From Turneriella parva DSM 21527 (GTDB lineage: Bacteria > Spirochaetota > Leptospiria > Turneriellales > Turneriellaceae), in NCBI RefSeq assembly GCF_000266885.1, contig NC_018020.1:2666001-2730000 (forward strand): 64,000 nt of DNA, read 5' to 3'. The notes under the pieces were generated by a model that searched no databases, was not told where the DNA came from, and saw only the letters and a list, made by a program, of their open reading frames with translations. The position numbers and the translations under genes are program-made. This document shows positions 39,424 to 48,159 of this stretch, one piece after another. Each line of letters begins with the position of its first letter. The first letter of the stretch is position 1.

Positions 39424-40500
39424 TTAGTGGAATCCGCTGACAATGCGGTGCAGCAGAAATTCGCGCCCGGCGAGGTCGGGGCCGTCGATGATGAAGAGCC
39501 ACGTCTGGTCACGGCCTGTGGGGCGTGTCGCGTTGGGGGTGTGCAGAAGAATCAGCGCGTGCGATTCTTGCTTTTCGCCGAGATATTCGGGTCGCTTTGC
39601 CGAGGTGTAATGTAGTGCATAGAGTTCTGCGTCACGGCTGCGCATGACCTGCTGCAGTGTCAATGGTTCACCTTTCAGGCCGCGGCTGCGCAAGAAACCC
39701 TTTTGGGTATAAAAGTAATTCGCGAGCGCCTGGTTAAGCTCGGCAGGCATGGCCTTGAAGGCAACAAAGGCCATTCGGGTTTCACTCGCGCTGTCGACAA
39801 AGACACGCAGATCGGCAATATTTGCGAGATCGGCGATGAGGTTGCTTTCGCTGCCCCTCTGCCAGAATTCGGGCACGTGAAAAGCCACGTCACCCGTGCT
39901 GCAGACCGTGCGACCACCATGATAGCTGCAGTCTATGCCTGCAGAATTTTCGATCTGCAGCAGTGCATTGCGCCGGTTCTCGATGATGGCGCTGAACGCA
40001 TCGTATGACATAAAACAGAACAGAATGACCGCCGCCGCGCTGATGCTTTCGCCTGTCGTGCGCCATCGGCCTAAAAGTACCAGAACGAGTGCAATGCAGA
40101 TGATGGCAAACGCCGCGAGCGGCATGAGTCTCGCGCTGGCGCTCGGCAGCGCGAATGCAAGCACCAGACACAGCAGGGCGCTGCGCACGTGAGATTCAAA
40201 GCCACGCGACTTGAATATCAGCCAGGCGCCGCCGCTAAAAACTGCAGCAAAAATCGCGCTGTATAGAAAGAAACCCCAGCCGTGAATTACCGTGCCGAGA
40301 ACAAGAATGCCCACCGCGAGCATGCCGAACGTGAAAACGTCAACTTCGGTTGTTGACCCTCGAAAATGCGATATGCGCTGACCCGCCGAGCCGGCCCGCG
40401 GTGCAGCACCCTCACCGCTCAGCCGGTCGAAGAAATCGGCGATGCGGTGAAAAAAACGGCCGAGCCTCGAAGAACGTTCTGGTTCTTGTGTGCCGGCCAC
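39424..40500 (-). CDS. Integral membrane protein of unknown function
   Basis: 358 residues from GTG 40500. The first 50 residues are cytoplasmic and basic (SSRLGRFFHRIADFFDRLSG). Three or four hydrophobic stretches lie at about 55-95, 107-140 and 153-170, followed by a soluble C-terminal domain of about 185 residues. The start of this part carries two Cys (GIDCSYHGGRTVCSTGDVAFHVPEFW), which might form a disulfide if outside. No family was recognised. It sits 8 bp upstream... on the same strand serA ends at 40509, so this gene follows serA and is probably co-transcribed with it. Confidence 0.6.
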   Translation of the reverse strand: MAGTQEPERSSRLGRFFHRIADFFDRLSGEGAAPRAGSAGQRISHFRGSTTEVDVFTFGMLAVGILVLGTVIHGWGFFLYSAIFAAVFSGGAWLIFKSRGFESHVRSALLCLVLAFALPSASARLMPLAAFAIICIALVLVLLGRWRTTGESISAAAVILFCFMSYDAFSAIIENRRNALLQIENSAGIDCSYHGGRTVCSTGDVAFHVPEFWQRGSESNLIADLANIADLRVFVDSASETRMAFVAFKAMPAELNQALANYFYTQKGFLRSRGLKGEPLTLQQVMRSRDAELYALHYTSAKRPEYLGEKQESHALILLHTPNATRPTGRDQTWLFIIDGPDLAGREFLLHRIVSGFH

Positions 40501-40508
40501 AGCTGCGG

Positions 40509-42098
40509 TTAAATTTTGATGAACCGCGCTTCAACAATAAATTCTTTCTGCCGAATTGTCTCGAGCAGAGACTTCGATATTTCGTCGTCGAGGCCCAGAA
40601 AAGTGCGCGCTTCGCCGCCCTTCTTGCCGCGCGAGAGTTCCATGCTCGAGATGTTGATGTTGTGTTCGCCGAGCAGCGTGCCGAGTTTGCCGACGACGCC
40701 CGGCGTGTCGGTATTCAGAACATAGAGCAAATAACCTTCGGGTTTCAGTTTTATCGCGTTGCCGTTGAGCTCGGTGATCACCCCACCGGTCGCACCGACA
40801 GCGGCCTTAAGGCTGAGGCGCTCTTTTTCATCGTAAACCGTCATTTCGAGAATCGAAACTTCTTTTTCGGTTTTTTCAACCTTGCGTGCGGTAACGCGCA
40901 TCGACCGTTCTTTCGCGAGCAGCGGCGCATTCACGAGATTGACCTCGTCACCCATCGCGACCGAGAGCAAACCTTTTGTCAGGGCAATCTCGAGCGGATT
41001 CAGATTTAGTTCTGTGAAGCCGCCGCGATACGAAATCTCGATATCTTTTATGGGGCTTTTCATCACCTGGCCGACAAATGAGCCAACTTGCTCGCACAGC
41101 TCGAACCAAGGCGCGAGTGCGTCCATCGAAGTGGGGTCGATCGTGGGAAAGTTGAGCGAGTTGCGTGCGACACCGTTCTTGAAATACGCGACCATGGATT
41201 CGGCCGTCTCTTTTGCAACTTCGATCTGCGCTTCGTCAGTCGATGCCCCGAGGTGAGGAGTCAGAACGATATCTTCGTGGTCATACAGCGGCGAAGTGGC
41301 GGGCAGTGGTTCTTCGACGAAGACGTCGAGACCTGCGCCACCGATGATGCCTTCTTTGACACCTTTGGCGATCGCCGCTTCGTCGTAGATGCCGCCGCGC
41401 GCGCAGTTGATGAGGCGCACACCTGGCTTGAGCAGCGAAAGATTTTTTTCGTTAACCAGCCCCCGGGTCGCATCAGTGAGCGGGGTGTGTACGGTTATGA
41501 AATCCGCCTGTTTGAGAATCGTGTCGATAGGCACCAGGTCAATTTCGAGCGAGGTCAGGTGCTCACTCGGAATATAGGGGTCGAAACCGAGAACCTGCAT
41601 CTGCAGACCTTTACCGCGTTTCACCACTTCTTTGCCGATGCGGCCGAGGCCAATGACGCCGAGCGTTTTGCCTGTGAGCTGCGAACCCTGAAACTTTGAT
41701 TTTTCCCATTTCTTATCTTTCATCGACGCATGCGCCTGAGGCACCTTGCGAGCTAGTGCGAACATGAGCGCGATTGCCTGTTCGGCGGTCGAAATTGAAT
41801 TTCCCGCCGGGGCGTTCATGACGACGATGCCCTTCTGTGAGCACGCCGGAATATCGATGTTGTCGACACCGACACCCGCGCGAATGACAACCTTTAGCTT
41901 AGATGCCTTTTCGATTAGGGCCTTGTCGACTTTGCTCGCCGAGCGAATGATGAGACCTTCGACTTCGGGTATCACGGCTTCGAGCTCTTCGCGGCTGGTC
42001 TTCTTGCGGTAATCGATCTCGAAGAGGCCTGAGGCCTTGAGTATGTCGACGCCGTCCTGGTCGAGGTTGTCAGAGATGAGAATTTTAGGCTTTGCCAT
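40509..42098 (-). CDS. serA: D-3-phosphoglycerate dehydrogenase (long form)
   Basis: 529 residues from ATG 42098. First enzyme of serine synthesis. N-terminal substrate domain (KPKILISDNLDQDGVDILK), NAD domain with GVIGLGRIGKEVVKRGKGL, the catalytic Arg in INCARGGIYDE and His in LTPHLGAST. After about residue 315 comes the allosteric substrate-binding domain (DIEISYRGGFTELNLNPLEIALTKGLL) and a C-terminal ACT domain (LLYVLNTDTPGVVGKLGTLLGEHNINISSMELSRGKKGGEARTFLGLDD), the usual serine-feedback site. Divergent from a methyltransferase gene over a 99-bp gap containing a 40-bp palindrome. Confidence 0.95.
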   Translation of the reverse strand: MAKPKILISDNLDQDGVDILKASGLFEIDYRKKTSREELEAVIPEVEGLIIRSASKVDKALIEKASKLKVVIRAGVGVDNIDIPACSQKGIVVMNAPAGNSISTAEQAIALMFALARKVPQAHASMKDKKWEKSKFQGSQLTGKTLGVIGLGRIGKEVVKRGKGLQMQVLGFDPYIPSEHLTSLEIDLVPIDTILKQADFITVHTPLTDATRGLVNEKNLSLLKPGVRLINCARGGIYDEAAIAKGVKEGIIGGAGLDVFVEEPLPATSPLYDHEDIVLTPHLGASTDEAQIEVAKETAESMVAYFKNGVARNSLNFPTIDPTSMDALAPWFELCEQVGSFVGQVMKSPIKDIEISYRGGFTELNLNPLEIALTKGLLSVAMGDEVNLVNAPLLAKERSMRVTARKVEKTEKEVSILEMTVYDEKERLSLKAAVGATGGVITELNGNAIKLKPEGYLLYVLNTDTPGVVGKLGTLLGEHNINISSMELSRGKKGGEARTFLGLDDEISKSLLETIRQKEFIVEARFIKI

Positions 42099-42146
42099 AA
42101 GGTAACCCACCCTAAATGTGCTTTGCGACGTGGCGTAAATAAAATA

Positions 42147-42186
42147 GGCCACCCAAGCTCCGGGCATGCCCGGAGCTTGGGTGGCC
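42147..42186. promoter_or_regulatory. Perfect 40-bp palindrome in a divergent promoter region
   Basis: Bases 42147-42166 are exactly complementary to 42167-42186 with no loop. Unlike the other hairpins in this window it lies between two divergent genes (serA start 42098, methyltransferase start 42198), so it cannot be a terminator for either. It could be an operator, a cruciform site or an RNA leader structure; the methyltransferase ATG is only 11 bp beyond it. Confidence 0.6.
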
Positions 42187-42197
42187 GCAAAATTCCG

Positions 42198-42950
42198 ATG
42201 CAACTAAATGACTTTAAATTTCCCCGGTTTGAATATTGGTTCTACTTCAAGGGCCTCTGGCGAGAGCGGGGTGCAAAGGCCATTTACAAGCAATTTCAGA
42301 AACACCTACGCCGGCCATTCAGTCGATCGCTGGTGACCCGATATTCATCCCCTCCTTATGGTAAGGGACTCGAAATCGGCGTCGGTGCGCGCACGATTGC
42401 GCCCGTTTCGCGAACCCTGCTCGCCGACGGCTATGAATCGCATGGCAATCACCGGTCGATTGCGCAGACCTATTTCCCCGCGGCGGCGATCCCTTTTGCC
42501 GATGAAACATTTGACTTCGTGCTCAGCGAGCATACACTCGAGCATATTGGCAATGCACTGCGTGCGCTCACCGAATGGAATCGCGTTCTGCGGCCCGGCG
42601 GACACCTGATTCTCTTTCTGCCGCACAAAGAGCGCACGAACGACCGCTTGCGAGAGCGAACGCCGCTTGCGCATCTAATCGAAGATTTCCAGAAGAATAT
42701 CCCCGACGATGATACCACGCACGTAGAAGAGTGGATTCAGAACGTCACGAAGGCCGGGGGCATACCTGAGCATTACCGGCATGTACCCACAGCCGACCTT
42801 GCGCGCACAGGTTCGATTCACCACCACGTTTGGATTGCCGCCGACATTAAAGAAGCACTCGAATACCTTGGCCTAGAAATTGTTTATTGCGATGAACGCG
42901 TGATCGATCGTACCGATTCATTTGTCGTCGTTGGCCGTAAGCGGTTGTGA
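42198..42950 (+). CDS. SAM-dependent methyltransferase
   Basis: 250 residues from ATG 42198. Class I methyltransferase of the Methyltransf_11 type: GLEIGVGARTIAPVS (motif I), PFADETFDFVLSEHTLEHIGNALRALTEWNRVLRPGGHLILFLPHKE. After the core are LRERTPLAHLIEDFQKNIPDDDTTHVEEW and ITHHHVW-like strands. An N-terminal part of about 45 residues (FPRFEYWFYFKGLWRERGAKAIYKQFQKH) is aromatic and basic, possibly for membrane or glycan contact. It heads a plus-strand unit with GT2 and GT9 genes, so it may methylate a surface sugar. Confidence 0.85.
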   Translation: MQLNDFKFPRFEYWFYFKGLWRERGAKAIYKQFQKHLRRPFSRSLVTRYSSPPYGKGLEIGVGARTIAPVSRTLLADGYESHGNHRSIAQTYFPAAAIPFADETFDFVLSEHTLEHIGNALRALTEWNRVLRPGGHLILFLPHKERTNDRLRERTPLAHLIEDFQKNIPDDDTTHVEEWIQNVTKAGGIPEHYRHVPTADLARTGSIHHHVWIAADIKEALEYLGLEIVYCDERVIDRTDSFVVVGRKRL

Positions 42951-42952
42951 CC

Positions 42953-43819
42953 ATGAAACGGGCAGCGGTCGTCATAGTTACCTATAATAATCCGGCGTTT
43001 TTGGGTATTTGCCTGGCTTCTTACAAGAATCAATCCTACAAAAACTTCGCAATTTTTATCGCCGATGACGGATCGAAGCCAGACACGAAGGCAAAGATAG
43101 ATCAGTATCGAAAGATTCTACCGCAGCCTATTACGCACTTCTGGCACCCCGATGTCGGCTACCGTAAGGCGCAGATTGTGAACCATGTGTGGCGCACGCT
43201 TGACCCGGCCGAGTTTCCCGTTGTTGTTAACGTCGACCATGACACGGTGGCGCACCGCCGCTTCGTCGAAGACCATGTCAGGCAGCACGACGCGTCTGAC
43301 AATTTGCTGTTCATGGGGCGCCGGGTTAACCTCGGCCCTGCAGTGACACTGACCTATACAGAAGAAAATGCCACTCAGTTGAACCATGGTTTACCATGGC
43401 GGCTGGTCAAGGCTGCGCTGAAAAAAGATGTCGAAGACCCCAATCGCGCAGTGCGCATCTCGACGCCGTGGCTGCGTCGCTTGCTCGGGCGCGACAAAGT
43501 GCCCGATCTTCTGGGTTCGAATTTTTCGATCAGCAATACTCTGCTGAGGAAAATCAACGGTTACAATGAAGAGTATAAGCACTACTGGGGTGAAGACGGC
43601 GACCTATTCGTGCGCGCGCGCAACAGTGGTGCTGAAATTTCTGGGTCACGCTCGATTGCGTTACAGTACCACCTGTACCACAAGATGCTGAGCCCCGACC
43701 CGGTTGCCGTCGAGAATTATTACAAGGTTTTGATCCCCGGAAACGATTACCAATACTGCAACCAGGGGATTGCAGGCAGCAAGGAGAACACGAGCGATGT
43801 CATTATTCACAAAGCCTGA
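42953..43819 (+). CDS. Glycosyltransferase family 2
   Basis: 288 residues from ATG 42953 (GTG 42947, overlapping the previous stop, is the alternative). GT-A fold: AAVVIVTYNNPAFLGICLASYKNQSYKNFAIFIADDGSKPDT, then VVVNVDHDTVAHRRFVEDHV with the metal-binding DxD-like DHD, LLGSNFSISNTLLRKINGYNEEYKHYWGEDGDLFVRARNSGAEI with the ED catalytic base motif. It resembles enzymes of the chondroitin/lipooligosaccharide type transferases (galactosyltransferase C-terminal-like GEDGDL). The 3' end overlaps the GT9 gene by 23 bp. Probably acts on LPS or a surface glycan. Confidence 0.9.
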   Translation: MKRAAVVIVTYNNPAFLGICLASYKNQSYKNFAIFIADDGSKPDTKAKIDQYRKILPQPITHFWHPDVGYRKAQIVNHVWRTLDPAEFPVVVNVDHDTVAHRRFVEDHVRQHDASDNLLFMGRRVNLGPAVTLTYTEENATQLNHGLPWRLVKAALKKDVEDPNRAVRISTPWLRRLLGRDKVPDLLGSNFSISNTLLRKINGYNEEYKHYWGEDGDLFVRARNSGAEISGSRSIALQYHLYHKMLSPDPVAVENYYKVLIPGNDYQYCNQGIAGSKENTSDVIIHKA

Positions 43820-44672
43820 GGTCGAGCGCGACAAGATCGACATTCATATTCTCATTCGCTGCGGCATCGGTGACACGCTGGCCTACCTCGCGCGCCTCGA
43901 CAGCCTGTTGAAGCTGCACCCAAATGCGCGCGTCTATTTTCACGTCGGCGGATTTCGTAAGATACCGGAAATGATCGCCGAGCTGCTGCTACCCGACCGC
44001 CGCGTTTATGGCGTGAGGCTGCTCTACGGCTACGACCGGCAGTCGCCGCGGCTCGAAAAAAAGGTTTTGAAAAAGATCCGCAGCATCGCGGTGCCCGGTG
44101 ACATCGTTGAAAGCTGGACTCCCGACGAGTACCCGTTGCGCTACCCGCTACAGCAACCCTTTATGCCCGAACTATTTCCCGAAGACCATGCAGCAGCCGA
44201 TGAGTTTTTGCGCAGAAACAACCTGAAAGCAGGCGAAGCGCTCGGCATTCACCCGATCACCACGCGCGGCAATGCTGGCGCGTTTGACGAAAAACGTTAC
44301 TGGCCGCAGGAAAAATGGCATGCGCTGGTCGATTACCTGCAGCGCAAAGGTGAGCGCCTGCTGCTGTTCGGCGCCGAGGGCGAGGAGTACGGCTTGAAGG
44401 TAGACGGTCAAAATATCATTTCGGCGCAGGGCCTGCCATTGCGCACGACGATTGCATTGCTGACCCGAGTCAAAGGTTTGATCGGTACAAACTCCTGGTG
44501 CTGGGAAGTCACCGCGTATTCGGGCAAGCCGATCATTTCACTCTGGTTCACCTTTCCGCAGAATATACGCCTGTACCGGCCTGAGAAGGCAGACCACACG
44601 CAATTCTTCACAGAAAAATCGACCAGCGTTGAAGAGGTTACAGCAGCTTACGAGCGCCTGTTTCTGCGTTAG
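43797..44672 (+). CDS. Glycosyltransferase family 9, heptosyltransferase-like
   Basis: 291 residues from ATG 43797, with AAGGAG ten bases upstream. GT9 enzymes add heptose to the LPS core. Visible are ILIRCGIGDTLAYLARLDSLLKLHPNARV at the N-terminus, LGIHPITTRGNAGAFDEKRYWPQEKWHALVDYLQRKGERLLLFGAEGEE and LPLRTTIALLTRVKGLIGTNSWCWEVTAYSGKPIISLW, which fit the second Rossmann domain with the nucleotide-sugar site. The usual TGxxDAxxxT of heptosyltransferases is not obvious, so the sugar may differ. The 3' end overlaps the convergent ABM gene by 35 bp. Confidence 0.85.
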   Translation: MSLFTKPEVERDKIDIHILIRCGIGDTLAYLARLDSLLKLHPNARVYFHVGGFRKIPEMIAELLLPDRRVYGVRLLYGYDRQSPRLEKKVLKKIRSIAVPGDIVESWTPDEYPLRYPLQQPFMPELFPEDHAAADEFLRRNNLKAGEALGIHPITTRGNAGAFDEKRYWPQEKWHALVDYLQRKGERLLLFGAEGEEYGLKVDGQNIISAQGLPLRTTIALLTRVKGLIGTNSWCWEVTAYSGKPIISLWFTFPQNIRLYRPEKADHTQFFTEKSTSVEEVTAAYERLFLR

Positions 44673-44994
44673 CCAGCGAATACGCGCGTTCTACTTTCGC
44701 CACGCGCAGGTGAAAGTTTTTGTACCACTCGGTGCGACCCCGCAGCCGCGCCACCGCATGTTCAGCATGCGACTTCCAGGCCGCGATGGCTTCTTCGTCG
44801 CGCCAGTAAGAAACCGTAATGCCAAATCCCGACGCATCGCGGGTGGATTCAACGCCCAGAAAGCCATCCATCGTTGTTGCCAGTTCAAGCATGCGGCGGG
44901 CAACCTGTTCGTATTCTGCGAGCTGATCGCTGTGCTGGTTTGAGAAAATAACCGCGAAATACGGAGGTTCTGGCGTCTGCGCGAAACGATCCAT
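44638..44994 (-). CDS. ABM-domain (antibiotic biosynthesis monooxygenase-like) protein
   Basis: 118 residues. A dimeric alpha/beta ferredoxin-like fold: YFAVIFSNQHSDQLAEYEQVARRMLELATTMDGFLGVESTRDASGFGITVSYWRDEEAIAAWKSHAEHAVARLRGRTEWYKNFHLRVAKVERAY, very like the stand-alone YPxFGFGxVESxRxxxGxTVSYWxxxxAIxxWxxHxEH family. Members bind haem or act as oxygenases, but for this subfamily no function is settled. It is last in the minus-strand unit, five bp after GT17. Confidence 0.88.
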   Translation of the reverse strand: MDRFAQTPEPPYFAVIFSNQHSDQLAEYEQVARRMLELATTMDGFLGVESTRDASGFGITVSYWRDEEAIAAWKSHAEHAVARLRGRTEWYKNFHLRVAKVERAYSLANAETGARKLL

Positions 44995-44999
44995 GATTC

Positions 45000-45932
45000 T
45001 TAAGGCGTCGCCAGTACGTGCGCGAACCTTTCCCGATTCTCGACCAGGTATTGAGGAAATGTCTGGTCGAGGGGCACAAGCTTGTGCATACTCTTGTTAT
45101 CCAAAAAGATGCTCTTGCCCGCTTTGATTCGCTGGCGCATCGAGGCCGGGTTCTTATTCTCGTCTGTGTTGGCCTCAGAATGTTCGTACGATTCGAGCTT
45201 GAGCGCGATGCGTTCTACGTCACCGATCGAGGTGAAATGCCAGCCGGCATCGCGCGCAACTGTCACACTCAAGCCGCCTGCGTGCGGCCGCGTGACCACG
45301 GGACCTGCTGTCCCCTGTACCCTGGATTCTGGCAGGTCGTGCAGCAGGCGCATCTTCTTGATCGATTTACCAATCTCGCAGAAACTGTTAAAATCCAGCA
45401 TCACCGAACCGCGCCACCAGCCGAGGCCATGGGCATTGTACTGCGCGACGCACTCGATGCCGTGCGTGTCGTAGTCGGTGCAGATGTTGTTCAGATAATA
45501 CGCATAGAGGCGCTGCTCAAACACAGTGACACCGGGTTTGCCTGCGGCTTCACGCACCGCCGCCGCTTTGGGTATTTCATCGACATCTGAAAAGATCACC
45601 GTGTCACCCGGGCCAGCATCGTAGAGGCCACGCACAACCTGGCCCTTCTGGTAGTCGCTCACTACCCAGGCATCGGGTCGACGCCACTTGTAGAAGAAAC
45701 CTGGCAGTTCGTCGACAACCACATGCCTGATCTTGGGCAAAAACTTTGTAAAGCGCTCTTTATTCTGTTCGAAAATAAGATCCTTCGGTTTTTTCTGGAA
45801 GGTATGCCGCGCTTCGGCGAGAATAAAAATATCCACAACCGGATCGAGCTCGTTCAGGCGTATCTCGAGCAGTTCGAGTTCGTTAAAAAACGGGAACATA
45901 TCGTACACGCGCGGTGTTCTTTTATTGCTCAT
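45000..45932 (-). CDS. Glycosyltransferase family 17
   Basis: 310 residues. The family is named after eukaryotic beta-1,4-mannosyl-glycoprotein N-acetylglucosaminyltransferase III. Signature blocks: VYDMFPFFNELELLEIRLNELDPVVDIFILAEARHTFQKKPKDLIFEQNKERF, GPGDTVIFSDVDEIPKAAAV, then RLYAYYLNNIC and GWHFTSIGDVERIALKLESYEHSEANT. In bacteria these are LPS or capsule genes. Located between GT4 (21 bp upstream) and ABM (5 bp downstream) in one transcription unit. Confidence 0.9.
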   Translation of the reverse strand: MSNKRTPRVYDMFPFFNELELLEIRLNELDPVVDIFILAEARHTFQKKPKDLIFEQNKERFTKFLPKIRHVVVDELPGFFYKWRRPDAWVVSDYQKGQVVRGLYDAGPGDTVIFSDVDEIPKAAAVREAAGKPGVTVFEQRLYAYYLNNICTDYDTHGIECVAQYNAHGLGWWRGSVMLDFNSFCEIGKSIKKMRLLHDLPESRVQGTAGPVVTRPHAGGLSVTVARDAGWHFTSIGDVERIALKLESYEHSEANTDENKNPASMRQRIKAGKSIFLDNKSMHKLVPLDQTFPQYLVENRERFAHVLATP

Positions 45933-45953
45933 GCATTTGCCTCAGTACGGTCA

Positions 45954-47072
45954 TCAGGCTGCAAGTTCCAGGTAAACATCTCGCGTGGCCGCTGCTGCTT
46001 TTTGCCAGGTGAATTGCGCTGCGCGGAGTTTCCCTTTTTCCGAGAGCGAGCGGCATAGTTCAGAGTTTGTCGCGAGAGTGTCGATCGCACTGCGCATCGC
46101 GGCAACCGAATACGGGTCAACGGTCAGCGCGGCCGCCCCCGCAACTTCGGCCATCGCACCAATATTGCTGGTGATCAGGGGACTGCCTAGCGCGAAGGCT
46201 TCGACGATCGGCAGGCCAAAACCTTCAAACACCGAAGGGTAAATTGTGAAGAGTGCGTTCTTATAGAGCGCAACAAGCTGAGCCGAGCTTAAGCCGCGTA
46301 GAAAAAAAATGCGGTCGCGTGCCAGTGATACCTTCGCACGTGCATAAACGGCTTCATGGTTAAAGCCCTGGCCCCCCGCGAATACCAGCAATTGTGAACT
46401 TGCACCGCGCGCATTTTCAAAGGCTTCAATCAGTCTCACCCCATTTTTTCTTTCTTCGACCGAACCGGGGCAGAGGATAAAATTTCCCGGCTCAAGATTG
46501 CCGGGAAGCTTTTGTGCCGGGGTGTCTGCAAGCTGCAGCACCTGGTCAGCTCCGTGTGGTATAACCCTGATGCGGTCATGCGCTTCGGGAAAAAATTGAA
46601 GCATATGCTCGCGCCCGAATTCTGTCGGCACGATTATCCGTTCAGGCCTCAGTTTGTTGATCAGGTAGCGGTTATTGTCCATGCCGCGCTGCTGAAAGCG
46701 CGGGTCGCTGAGGCCGGTTTCGAAAACACTCAGGTCATGCACGGTCACGACGCGTGGCAGGCGGCGTGTGTTGGGAACTTTAAAATCGATGCCGTGGTAG
46801 ACCGCCTTGCGGCTGAGGCACCAGTCGCTGAACGGAGGAATGTAAGTCTTGATTTTAAGATCCGCATGGCGTTTGATGAAATGGCGCCGCTTGAGCCGGC
46901 TGAGCTTAATGAGTCCCGTGAATTCGAGGTCGTCGTATTGCTGCAGCGCGCGCAAGAGGTTCGCGCCGTAGACAACAATGCCGGTAGCGTGTTCCGATGC
47001 GAGCGCGTTGGCGTCCCAGTAGACGAGCACAGGGTGTTTTTTCTGATACCGATGGAGTGCAAAGCACTCCAT
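45954..47072 (-). CDS. Glycosyltransferase family 4
   Basis: About 358-372 residues. GT-B fold with VPHGADQVLQ, then FILCPGSVEERKNGVRLIEAFENAR and DRIFFLRGLSSAQLVALYKNALFTIYPSVFEGFGLPIVEAFALGSPLITSNIGAMAEVAGAAALTVDPYS, the canonical donor-binding EGFGLPxxEA site. The longest frame starts at ATG 47072, but this codon lies in the arm of a perfect hairpin; GTG 47030 starts the natural sequence VLVYWDANALASEHATGIVVYGANLLRAL and may be the true start. If ATG 47072 is used, the hairpin would hide it. Confidence 0.88.
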   Translation of the reverse strand: MECFALHRYQKKHPVLVYWDANALASEHATGIVVYGANLLRALQQYDDLEFTGLIKLSRLKRRHFIKRHADLKIKTYIPPFSDWCLSRKAVYHGIDFKVPNTRRLPRVVTVHDLSVFETGLSDPRFQQRGMDNNRYLINKLRPERIIVPTEFGREHMLQFFPEAHDRIRVIPHGADQVLQLADTPAQKLPGNLEPGNFILCPGSVEERKNGVRLIEAFENARGASSQLLVFAGGQGFNHEAVYARAKVSLARDRIFFLRGLSSAQLVALYKNALFTIYPSVFEGFGLPIVEAFALGSPLITSNIGAMAEVAGAAALTVDPYSVAAMRSAIDTLATNSELCRSLSEKGKLRAAQFTWQKAAAATRDVYLELAA

Positions 47073-47081
47073 CGGTATCAG
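47043..47081. terminator. Perfect 18-bp hairpin between hydrolase and GT4 genes
   Basis: Arms 47043-47060 and 47064-47081 pair exactly around AAA. The hydrolase TGA stop (47078-47080) lies in one arm and the first candidate ATG of the GT4 gene (47070-47072) in the same arm. A short A/T-run (TTTTTT on the plus strand at 47037-47042) lies on the GT4 side. Confidence 0.65.
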
Positions 47082-48076
47082 CTATTCAGAAAGGACAACG
47101 TCAACTTAGCCAGTTTCTCAGACTGCTCCATCGGTGCCATGTGGGCGGCCCCGTCGATGAGCGCATAGCGCGAGTCGCGAATCGTGCGGTGCATCCAGCT
47201 GCCGATCGATTCGGGAAAAAAACCGTCGTAGTTGCCCCAGACAACCAGCGTCGGCGTGCGAATTGCCTCAAACTTCTTGATCTGTTCTTGCTTTCGCATT
47301 TCGATGTATTCTTCGCTCGAAATATCACCCATCATATCGAGAAATATCTTATGGTACCATTTGCGGTTCGCCGCGAACTTCATGTAGAGATAGTTCTTCA
47401 CCGGAAGCGGGGCCTTGTGCGGGTCAGAGAAAATCAGATTGAAGAAGTCACGAAAGTCTTCATACGAAGAAACTTCGAACGGGTTGTGGCCGTTGAGAAT
47501 GCGCTCATAAATATTATCGCCGTCATTCGTGGGCACGAGGCCCGCAGCAGAAATGAGAATCAGCCGCTGCACCCGCCCCGGAATCTTGCCCGAAAGTTCA
47601 GCGGCAATGGCGCCCCCGAGCGAATGCCCTGCGAGCACAAACCGGTCAAAGTGCATTTTGTCGGCAAAACGCGTCACCCAGGTTTCAAACTGGTCGAGGC
47701 TGTAGGTGACACGCGCTGGCTTTTCGCTGTCGCCGAAGCCCGGTAGGTCGGGTGCGATGACGTGAAACCTTTTCGAAAGGGCATGGGCGTATGGCAGAAC
47801 GCCGTCTTTGCTGTCGGCAAACCCGTGCAGCAACAGAAGCTTCGGCAGTTGCGGTCGCCCCCATTCGAGATATTTGACGGTGATATCTCCCAAAAAAGCG
47901 CTGCCCAGCCGTGCCCCCGTCGCTTTGCGGCGCACGCCGATATAGGTGTTGTAGAGATTTTCGCCTAGGTTCCAGCGCAGGCTCTCTGGCAAAAGTTTCG
48001 TATAGAGCGTCTGCAGCAGAAAATCGAAATCAACCAGTGCCGAATCGGGTGAGGGTAAAGTCTGCGCCAATGCCAT
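47078..48076 (-). CDS. Alpha/beta-hydrolase
   Basis: 332 residues. Classical hydrolase: LPKLLLLHGFADSKDGVLPYAHALSKRFHVIAPDLPGFGDSEKP with the oxyanion HGF, the nucleophile Ser in VLAGHSLGGAIAAEL (about residue 150), Asp in TLVVWGNYDGFFP and His in GAAHMAPMEQSEKLA. An N-terminal extension of about 70 residues precedes the core. It is typical of lipases and meta-cleavage-type hydrolases; substrate unknown. It is first in a minus-strand unit with two glycosyltransferases and an ABM gene. Confidence 0.88.
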   Translation of the reverse strand: MALAQTLPSPDSALVDFDFLLQTLYTKLLPESLRWNLGENLYNTYIGVRRKATGARLGSAFLGDITVKYLEWGRPQLPKLLLLHGFADSKDGVLPYAHALSKRFHVIAPDLPGFGDSEKPARVTYSLDQFETWVTRFADKMHFDRFVLAGHSLGGAIAAELSGKIPGRVQRLILISAAGLVPTNDGDNIYERILNGHNPFEVSSYEDFRDFFNLIFSDPHKAPLPVKNYLYMKFAANRKWYHKIFLDMMGDISSEEYIEMRKQEQIKKFEAIRTPTLVVWGNYDGFFPESIGSWMHRTIRDSRYALIDGAAHMAPMEQSEKLAKLTLSFLNS

Positions 48077-48159
48077 TACCCACCGTCTTTTTGGTGTTCA
48101 GTCTGCAAAGTTAAAATTTGAACATTTGTTCACCAATGGCGCGTGATTTTTGTGGGCTC

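Noticed and set aside
40350-41699. Plus-strand open frames of about 200 residues antisense to serA
   Set aside because: serA on the other strand has full domain signatures; the antisense frames have no recognisable protein features.
45018-45590. 190-residue plus-strand frame antisense to GT17
   Set aside because: GT17 signatures are unmistakable on the minus strand; no ribosome site here.
46512-47746. Long plus-strand open frames antisense to the GT4 and hydrolase genes
   Set aside because: They mirror the codon pattern of two well-recognised minus-strand genes, lack ribosome sites and have Arg/Val/His-rich composition typical of shadow frames.
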